A stretch of 64,000 nt of DNA, taken from Misgurnus anguillicaudatus (lineage: Eukaryota; Chordata; Actinopteri; Cypriniformes; Cobitidae). The number at the start of each line of letters is the position of its first letter. The stretch's first letter is position 1. The notes under the pieces are model-generated. The model worked only from the letters and a program-made list of their open reading frames with translations. It was not told the origin of the DNA and did no database searches. The position numbers were made by a program, and so were the translations under genes. Of the stretch, positions 1 to 10,400 are shown piece after piece. Location: the NCBI RefSeq assembly GCF_027580225.2, contig NC_073342.2, positions 17,034,001 through 17,098,000 on the forward strand, in the 5' to 3' direction.

Positions 1-127
1 CATGCAAACCGGAAAATTATTTATTAGCGAACTTAAGTGAGTCAGTGCATCTTACTCTATTGACCTTTCTGGACAAAATATCTATGTGGATGATTCTCGA
101 TTCAGTGTGACAATTTATTCATAAATG

Positions 128-330
128 TGACCCAGAAGTCATTTTAATTTAATATTTCTACATAAAATCATCCTACGTAATGTAAAGAACATTCTGTGAA
201 AATATAACTTTAATATCTTTAAGGTCTTTAATGAGTAAGATTGAAATTAAAGTGAAATCAAACTTTGATGTTCCTAATCTCATCATTAGATTACAAGACT
301 TCATCCTGGATTTCACAGACAAGGTCCCAC
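128..330 (+). repeat. Dispersed ~200-bp repeat, copy 1
   Basis: Recognised by self-similarity with 18725-18965, 42245-42480, 45825-46015 and (inverted) 62640-62771. Shared landmarks are ACATAAAATCAT, TGTAAAGAACATTCTGTGAA, ATTGAAAT, ATCAAACTTTGATG and GGATTTCACAGAC. No coding content and no clear terminal repeats. Class unknown. It lies downstream of nav2 exon 6. Confidence 0.7.
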
Positions 331-1334
331 ATGTTACACGTTTAAGATCATTCAGGGGCTCGCTTCCTGTTAAGATTAAACATAATTTAGTGAAGTTTCC
401 TTTCAACAGTCCACATGCTCTCAGTCAAACAATTGGGCCACACACACTTTACAATGCCGCACAAAGCAACTATGCATTACTCTAGGGATTTATATCTGGA
501 ATTCCTAGCATGCAAGATGCTCAATTGTTACCAACCACAAGCTTCAGTAAGGCCATAAATGAAAAACTTCAGAAGAAACCCTACATAGCTCAGATAGTGT
601 AAATCACGCCTGCCGTAATTACATGACAACTTGCCAATAATGTGTCACAAACACAGCATGCAATTACAGACTCGTAAAACTGTGAAAATGATGAGCAGTT
701 ATCCGACTCAAGTGAAAAAAAAAGGGTGGTTCGGATTGCTATCGTTGCAAAATGTTGCGATGAGAAATATTTCTTAAGTGTGGAATTGATAATTCACATC
801 CAAAAATGTCTCACATATACAAAGTGAAACAATTCACCAACAATTACTGATAGTGTTAAGTTGAGGTAATAGAAAATGTAATTATTCTCCTGATATAAAA
901 ACAATGAAACTCTATGAGATGCCTTTATGTATATACTGTATGTGTGGGAAACTATAAAAACTACAGATGAAGTTTGTCTGTTAACAAATTACTAGTAGCA
1001 TCTCTAAACAGTACAGATTACATTCCTACCACACACAGCTGTTCCTATAGCTGCACACCAGACCGTAAAACAAACATAGACAGCATTACAATACTTAAGC
1101 ACTTAAAGGACTCAGCACAAGTTCAGGTTCAGTACAAGTTCAATCGACATCATCTGTGACTACTGTACATTACTACAGAAGCGACTTTGATCCATCAGAC
1201 TGTATAACAAACATGTAAACAGTACACATGTAAACTCAAAATTTTAAGGCAACCATGTCACTTGCGACATGTTAAAACACACACAACTTAAGACTAACTT
1301 GCTGATTTGTGTAGTCTGATGCTGTATAACTCAC
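331..1334. other. nav2 intron 6 (partial), no recognised feature
   Basis: AT-rich unique-looking sequence. I saw no further nav2 exon and no open frame with gene-like content. Confidence 0.5.
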
Positions 1335-1474
1335 CTCTTTCCTGAGGACACGCAGAGATTGAAGGTTTCATTCGGTCACACTGATTGAAGCTCTGGCTGC
1401 GTCTGCTGGGGTTGCAGGTTCGAGGTTTACACTCTCCGCCCGCTCCAGCCGTCCTCACCGAGGGGCTTGGAAGC
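1335..1474 (-). CDS. nav2: nav2 coding exon 6, navigator linker
   Basis: 140 bp with a strong acceptor (TTTCTGTCAG) and donor (GAAAGAG/GTGAGT). Joined to exon 5 it reads LQSRLPSPSVRTAG and on to RRSQSFNQCDRMKPS; R-L-P-x-P and RRSQSFN are conserved in NAV2 and NAV3. The direct Ser-Arg-Leu-Pro join means that the short insertion found in some mammalian isoforms at this point is not in this exon. It ends in phase 1, so the next exon lies left of this window or in bases 1-1300, where I found none. Confidence 0.9.
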
Positions 1475-4400
1475 CTGACAGAAAGTTCAGTCAGAAATAA
1501 CAAAAAACATTCATCCAATCTCTGAAAATGCGCAAGATGAAAGTGGCAATTATATAAATGACCTACAGCGACCTTATAATATTAAAGTCAATATCTGATC
1601 ATAAAGACGAGAACAAAGTGACTATTGAATGGGATTCACATGCTTATTTGACCCAGAGGACACGAGGCTTTGTAGGAACACAAGATCGCCAGTAGATGGC
1701 CATCTTGTGTAGGCACAAAGGGCACAACACATCTAACATAGAGTATGGAGGACTACAAGAGTCATGCAAAATGTAATAAAGAACTTCAATATTTAATAAC
1801 TACCTGGACAATAAAAATAGCAATTAATACATTTGTTTAAAAATTCATTAATTCATCTATAAATAAATAGACAAAGTTACAAAAATAATCATTATGTAAC
1901 ATTTTATTAGGCAATAAAAAGTGAGATTATAAAAATAACGTAGAAATGAAATATTAATCCATTAATAAATATAACAATTTACAAAAACAACATAAAACAC
2001 TCAATAAGTTCATCATTTTAAATTGCATTTATAAATTCTTAATTAAATAATGGAATTTCAAAATGTTTTTAAAAAAGCGATTTAAAAAGAGAATTAACTG
2101 GATTTATAAACTGAACTACAAATACAGGTTTCAATTAGGCATTTAAAAGGGCATTTCTGTTCAACATTTCTGTTTTAATTTTCCCGATGGTTCTCCTTAT
2201 TCTTTCCACTATTCGATTTGCTTTTCATTTTAGCCTCTCTATTTAGCTTTTCCGTGACTCTTTGGGTCCTCATCCGAGATCTATAAATCTGCAAATGACG
2301 TACAATCAGAGCCAATCAGCGAGCTTGTTACATGCACCTGGCCATAGCTAATTTGCATTTCTCATTTGACCATTTGCAAGGACCGAAAGAGTCACGGAAA
2401 AGCTAAATAGAGAGGCTAAAACGAAAAGCAAATCGAATAGCGAAAAGAATAAGGAGAACCATCTGGAAATGAAAACAGAAATGTTAAACGGAAATGGCCT
2501 TTTAAATTCCATTATTTAATTAAGAATTTATAAATGCAATTTAAAATGATGAACTTATTGAGTAAATTGTTATATTACTTTGAACTATTTATTAATGGAT
2601 TAATATTTCATTTCTACGTTATTTTTATAATCTCACTTTTTATTGCCTAATAGAATGTAACAATGATTTTTTTTGTAACTTTGTCTATTTATTTATAGAT
2701 TAATTAATGAATTTTTAAACAAATGTATTAATTGCTATTTTTATTGTCCAGGTAGTTATTAAATATTGAAGTTCCTCTTTCACCCCGCATGACTCTTGTA
2801 GTCCTCCATAATAGAGTACACAGAGAGGAAGTTAATAAAGGGGGCTGTGATGTTTTAAGGGTGGGTGCAAAAATATGGAAAGCCAACCTAGAGTTATTTT
2901 TCCGAGCAATTGTGAGCTTGGCAGCTTTTTTCTGATCGCAGCCTTTGGACGAATGGCTTCACGATTAAGAGAAACACAAGAGAGGAAGTAAAAAAGGTAG
3001 ACGTTTTAAAATACAGAACAGAAAATTAGTTGCAAATGGATTTAGGCATAAATATTTTGTGATGTTTCGATATATCTTGCAGCTCCCTACATGTTTGAAT
3101 TAAATTTGAAAAGTGTTTCCCAAAAACACAGTTACTTTAAAGGGGACATATCATGAAAATATGACTTTTTTCATGTTTAAGTGCTATAATTGGGTCCTCA
3201 GTGCTTGTATCAACCTAGAAAATGTGAAAAAGATCAACCTAGTAATTTAGTTTTAGTAAATCATTCTCTGCAAGCATGTGAAAAAATAGCTCATTAAAAC
3301 CTGGCTCCCCCTGTGATGTCAGAAAGGGAATAATACCGCCCCTTAATCTGCACTATCCAACCACAGCACTACCATTTAGTGCATTTGCATTTAAAAGGAC
3401 ACACAAAAAATGGCACGTTTTTGCTCACACCTACAAAATGGCAATTTTAACATGTTATAATAAATTATCTATATGGTACTTTGAGCTAGAACTTCACATA
3501 CGTACTCTAGGGACACCAAAGATTTATTTTACATCATAAAAAAGTCCCCCTTTAAAAGGTTAGAAAATACATAATTCAGATTTGAGCACAATACCTGGAC
3601 TGCAGGTCTGTCTGTGGTTTCTGCACACATGTGGAGGAGATCTGGCAGTTTTGGTTGATGGGAGAGGGGCAGGGAGAGCCGTGAGGAGAGTGACCAGGAG
3701 AGGGGTGAGAAGGCAGGGCGGGACTGGCGCATCGGTGGCCTTGGTTGTTCTGGAGAATTTGAGCATTGCCGGATGTCTGTTTGCAAGTCTGTTGCTGCTG
3801 CTTGTAGCGAGACAAACTGAAGAACAGGCCTAAAATGGCTTTGAGATTGCCACTGCGGATCTCTGAGGTTACAAAGAATAAAACTTGATTTTTTAGACAG
3901 CATAATGCACATGCATCCAGACGCAAACAACCTACTAGATTCCAATAGAGTGCCGAAGGGATGACGTATTTTTAAAGGCCAACCCAGAAGTTAGCGGGAC
4001 GCTGGTTCCCTTACAAAAGAGCCCATTCATTTTTCCAATAGACTTTTGGATTATGGTAAAAAATAAGGTCTGTGTTTAACAAAAGTTTTGTCCAACAACT
4101 TAAACTTCACAGATGAATACAAATTTAATGAATTTTGAAGTGTAAATGTATTTACGGGAAATATAAAAAACTGAATTTTTAGTGCGCATTTTCTCCTTTG
4201 TAGCTCAGTAGTAGAGCATTGCATTAGTGGCAAAAAACATCATGGGTTCGAACCCACACACATGCTGAATAAAAAAGTTTGCCTTGTAATGTTACTTTGG
4301 CTAAAAGCATCTGCCAAATGCATAAATGTAAATTCTATTATTATTGCATACAAATATACACTCACCTAAAGGGTTATTAGGAACACCATACTAATACTGA

Positions 4401-7400
4401 GTTTGACCCCCTTTCGCCTTCAAAACTGCCTTAATTCTACGTGCCATTGATTCAAAAAGGTGCTAAAAGCATTCTTTAGAAATGTTGGCCTATATTGATA
4501 GGATAGCATCTTGCAGTTGATGGAGATTTGTGGGATGCACATCCAGGGCACGAAGCTCCCGTTCCACCTCATCCCAAAGATGCTCTATTGGGTTGAGATC
4601 TGGTGATTGTAGGGGACATTTTAGTACAGTGAACTCATTGTCATGTTCAAGAAAGCAATTTGAAATTATTCGAGCTTTGTGACATGGTGCATTATCCTGC
4701 TGAAGTAGCCATCAGAGGATGGGTACATGGTGGTCATAAAGGGATGGACATGGTCTGAAATGCTCAGGTAGGCTGTGGCATTTAAACGATGCCCAATTGG
4801 CACTAAGGGGCCTAAAGTGTGCCAAGAAAACACCCCCCACAACATTAAACCACCAGCCTGCACAGTGGTAACAAGGCATGATGTATCCATGTTCTCATTC
4901 TGTTTACGCCAAATTCTGACTCTACCATCTGAAGTCGAAACTCATCAGACCAGGCAACATTTTTCCAGTCTTCAACTGTCCAATTTTGGTGAGCTTGTGC
5001 CAATTGTAGCCTCTTTTTCCTATTTGTTGTGGAGATGAGTGGTACCCGGTGGAGTCTTCTGCTGTTGTAGCCCATCCGCCTCAAGGTTGTGCGTGTTGTG
5101 GCTTCACAAATGCTTTGCTGCATACCTCGATTGTAACGAGTGGTTATTTCAGTCAAAGTTGCTCTTCTATCAGCTTGAATCGGTCGGCCCATTCTCCTCT
5201 GACCTCTAGCATCAACAAGGCATTTTTTGCCACAGGACTGCCGCATACTGGATGTTTTCCCTTTTCACATTATCCTTTGTAAAACCTAGAAATGGTTGTG
5301 CGTGAAAATCCCAGTAACTGAGCAGATTGTTAAATACTCAGACCGGCCCCGTCTGGCACCAACAACCATGCCATGCTCAAAATTACTTAAATCACCTTTC
5401 TTTCCCTTTCTGACATTTAGTTTGGAGTTCAGGAGATTGTCTTGACCAGGATTAGATGGTTGATTAGATAATTGCATTAATGAGAAATTGAACAGGTGTT
5501 CCTAATAATCCTTTAGGTGAGTGTACACACAAATCGTAAAATGTATGCATTCATACTGTTGCTCACCTTCAGCACAAAGTCCCTTTATATTCACTCCTTT
5601 AGCAGCTAGAAAACCTAGACAGGCATCAATGTTTTCAATCTGTCGCAGAAAAAAAACAGTTATTAATTTTTTTCTTTATTGTGTGACCTATATCGTATTC
5701 AAAGGCAGAGGACACTGTCTGGACACCTGGACTTCACTACAAAAAAACAGCAAAGTGAGAAGAATATGATTTACCATTTGTGATTGGCTCTGAGGAAATC
5801 CATTGATATCACCAATCTTCTCATTAGCTGTGAGGAAATAACAATGAAAAGGTAAGTTTTACGAGTAACACGTTACACAATCATCAAGTGTGGTCTCTTA
5901 TAATAGTCATGAAAGAAAATGTGTCACCTGCATAAGCCTATTTTATTTTGGCTTAACACAAATGTTCACAACTTGCTCGCAGGCTCATAAAGCGTCCACA
6001 AATAACCCCTTCTCATAAACCGATCCAATAAAACAACTACAATGCTAAATAAATTAAGCCCCATTCAAAATAATACAGGTGACAGCCAAACTTGTACTTG
6101 TGTGTCCTTTTGTTTTATATTCTCATTATGGTTAGAATTACCATTCGGTACACTGAAGCAAAATTGTAGGTTTTGTTATCCAAAGAGGTTTGCGAGTATG
6201 GAAAATGAATTTTTATGTTTCATCTTACCTACAACCTGAATTATTTCTGCCAACAAAACGCCATCGGTTACATCCTGTTGAAGGTCTTTAATCAGTCGCT
6301 TGTGTCCGGACTTGGCTAGGTAGTGGTTGGCCCAGTCTGTGTAAATCTATTTATCCCAAAAAAAAGAGAGACATTTACATCTTACTCAGGATTCAAATTT
6401 TACATGAATGAAAGACAAAAGCCACATTGTGGTACATCAGCTAGCATTAAAATATGAAAAATATAGACTGGGAAAAATTATATTATATATAAATATAAAT
6501 TATAGCTTAAAAGATAAGCAGGCTGTCAAAATGGTGTAGAAACAATCTTGAAAATGTATTACTTACTAAATAATATTATCACAGTCTCATACAATTTTTA
6601 GCATACATAAAGAAAATTTCCATACTGTTAACGATATACATAATACAAAATGTGTAATATGGTAGCATGCCATTCTACTAAACCATTATCTTTATGCAAT
6701 AACATAAAGTAAGTGCTAGGAGGCAGCACATTCTCAACTGGACCCGTTTGATAGTTAGCAGATAGTTATAGGTGTTTGTTTGCTGCTGGATTAGTTAAAG
6801 GAACAGTATGTAGGATTGTGGCCAAAACTGGCATTGCAATCACAAAACTTGTGGCTAAAACTGGTACTGCAATCACACAACTGGTGGCCAATACACAAAA
6901 TGACAACATAAACATCAGTTGAGGGCTGCAACTCCATTTTTTAAATGACAATATCCTGGCCAAACCACTGTTGTCAGTGATATAAGTATTTGAAATGAAA
7001 ATGATTTCTTAATGTCTAGTGACATATCAGGGCCATTTTAAGATTCATTGATATACATTTCTTACATACTGTTCCTTTAAACAAACAGCTCCCCTAGAGT
7101 TAAACATTTGTTTTTACCATTTTGGAATCCATTCAGACAATCTCCAAGTCTGGCGGTAGCACTTTTAGCATAGCTTAGCATAACTCATTGAATCTGATTA
7201 GACCATTAGCATCGCGCTAATAAATGACCAAAGAGTTTAAATATTTTTCCTATTTTAAACTTGACTCTTCTGTAATTACATTGTGTACTTAGACCGACAG
7301 AAAATTACAAGTTTTGATTTTCTAGGCCGATATGACTAGGAACTATACTCTCATTCTGGCGTAATACTCAAGGACTTTGCTGCCTACCATGGGTGCAGCA

Positions 7401-10400
7401 AGAGCAATGATATTATGCCGCGCCAAATATAGTCGCCAGCTAGGTAAATTTTAATGTGACTTGCACTAAGTTTGTGTAGTTGCAGAGTTGCAATCGGGAG
7501 TATTTTTGAATAAAAAAACACTAAACTTAACATTAATGTAAAACAGACTTAACATTACGATGGGTTCCAGTATTTAAAAAGCGCTTTACTTCCTGCTTTA
7601 TTCAAAACAAATCGCATTATAATGATGAAAGCGGACCTGGGCTCGGATCGATAAAAGTACAGTGTGAGCGCCCTTAAAGGTGCAGTGTGTAATTTTAAGA
7701 AGGACCTCTTGATAGAAATGCAAAATAATATACAAAACTATATTATCAAGGGTGTATAAAGACATTTTTATAATGAACCGTTATGTTTTTATTACCTTAG
7801 AATGAGACGTTTTTATCTACATACACAGAGGGTCCCCTTACGTCGAAGTCGCCATTTTGTGCCGCCACGTTTCTACAGAAGCCCTTAACGGCAATTCGCC
7901 ACCTCACCACTGAATGCTGCTAAAATTTACACACTGCACCTTTAAAGGGATAGTTCACTTTAAAATTAAAATTCTGTTATCATTTACTCATCCTCATGTT
8001 GTTCTAAGCCTGTATGAATTTCTTTTTTCTGATGAACACAAAAGAAGATATTTTGAGAAATGATGGTAAACACACAGCAGTAAGTGACCATAGGGTTCCA
8101 TAGTAGGAATAAAAAAATATGATGGAATTTAATGGGTACGGTCAACTGTGTGCTTACCATCATTTATCAAAATATTTTCTTAGTCAATTATCACAATACT
8201 TCCAAAATATTTTTTTCCTACTATGGAAGTCTATGGTCACTTACTGCTGTGTGTTTACCATCACTTCATAAAATATCTTCTTTTGTGTTCATCAGAAAAA
8301 AGAAATTCATACAGGTTTAGAAGTAAATAATAACAGAATTTTTATTTTAAAGTGAACTATCCCTTTAACTCAGCAGGACACCGGTGCTCAAAAACGGTTT
8401 GGATACAAAGTAATAACCTTTGCGTTCACCAGAACAAAGAAATTAATACAGGTTTGTAACAACATGACGGTAAGTACATGATGACAGCATTTTTATTTTT
8501 GAGCGAACTATCCCTTTAAATCTGGATTTACTGTTGTTTTTAATACAGAGACTCTGTGTGAGTTCAGAGAACTGCTCCACCCATTTGCTGTAAACATGCG
8601 GTGGACAGCATGTAAAAAGAATAACATCTAATAATAGAAATGTATACAAAGAGGTGCGTTGTGTTAATAACGCAGTAACCCATCTGTGTAGCATATATAA
8701 CATAGCATTAGAAGATGATGTATAGCACATTTGACACAGACCACACTTGCTCTCCAACTTTAGAATTTGGAAATAATCAACTGCATGGTTTCTTGGAAAA
8801 CCAGCTTTACTATAAAGACCATGCAGGTCAACTAGCTAGGTCACCGAACCAGCATTCTCCATTTCAAGTTTTGAATAAGATGAATAATTCCCCCAAAATT
8901 TTAAATTATAATTTACTCACACTTATTCCATCCCAGATGTATATGAATTACTTTCTTCAGTTTAACACAAACAATTTATATTAAAATGCTATCATGTTAT
9001 CTGTTTATATAGTGCTCGAAATGGAGACGCTTTAAAAAACATCCATTTATCACTAAAGTAATCCAAATGACTCCATGGTTAACAAATGTCTTTTGAAGCC
9101 AAATTATACGTTTGTGTGAGAAAAAGTTAAATATTTTCGGCTTATTTAGCATTTCATGGACAACTTCAATAACTTCAAATCATGTTGGCTCTTGCATGTT
9201 TCTTCATGAGATGCGTGAGAACCAATGAGATTTGTTATGTGTTAATGAGTGCGTTTACATGCACAGTCTTACGCCGATAATGCTTAATAAACTGATAACA
9301 TGTGGGGTAATGTAAATGCATAAAACGGTTTTCTTTTATTGGGGTAAGCCCATAAACAGCGTAAGCAAAAACCTAAATAAATGCACTTTTTTGGACTTGA
9401 AGGACGTGGATCCCGTAACGTAACATTTAATTAACTGAAAGATCTAAAACATTTTCTAAAATAACTGAAAATGTGTTTGTCTGAAAAATGATGGACATAT
9501 GCATCTCGGACACCTTGGGGGTGAGTAAATCATGGGTTTAATTTTTGGCCGAACTATCCCTTTAAGACAGATTTATTGTCAGCTTTTTGAACGACTATTA
9601 TGTACTCTAGGCGGTGATGTCACTACCTGCGAGAAACCTGACAAATCTCCAAGTCCCATGTAAATGCAGTTTTCTGCATAGCCGGTTTATTGATTTGCAT
9701 GTAAACTCATAAAAACGTTTTTCTGTAATAAGCAGATTTTTGCTATTTATCCGCTTATTCTGTGCATGTTAACGCAACCATTGTTGTGCCACCATGTTTA
9801 AATGTAATCGCTCAAATCTGCTTGTTAACATTTCAATTTTGCTAATTAAGAAGAAGATAACATAACTACAATTTAACATAAAATTCTTTCTTTTTTATTT
9901 ATTTATTATTCACGTCATTCCAGCATCTACAGACGGTTTCATCGGACGCACGTGCGGTGACGCGATACGCGTCTGGTCCGAACTTTACTTCCGGTTTCAG
10001 TTTTTTAATGGCCTGACTAGTTGCTAAACTGAACTCTTGAACAAATACCTCGTCGAAAATAACAAATGTTTTGGTTTCCTAGGTAATCTACGTGTTGTTT
10101 ATTTTGCTTGTTATATAAACCAACTACGTTTAAAGTACTTTGTTGTTATTTATTCTTAACGGAGTTTACCGGAAGTTACGTGTTGACTATGAAAGCTGCT
10201 GGTATATGTTGTTACTGCTGAAACCGTCTATAGCTATATCCATGCAGAGAATCAACCAATTAATCCATACACAAGTTGATCCACACAAGTTAATCCATAC
10301 ACAGGTTAGGGGAGGCAATTTGGTATCTCCAATTTACCTAACTTGCATGTTTTTATCCTGTGGAAGGAAACCGGAGTACCCCAGGGTAAACCCACGTTGA

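Noticed and set aside
3529..3945. 138-codon minus-strand frame over nav2 exon 5
   Set aside because: It is a shadow: the splice phases from exons 4 and 6 select the other frame, which carries the conserved CH sequence.
4195..4280. A tRNA gene
   Set aside because: Only A- and B-box-like segments are good; the acceptor stem does not pair, and a SINE tail follows.
4666..5477. Functional Tc1 transposase
   Set aside because: The pieces lie in different frames and the catalytic region is split, so it is a dead copy.
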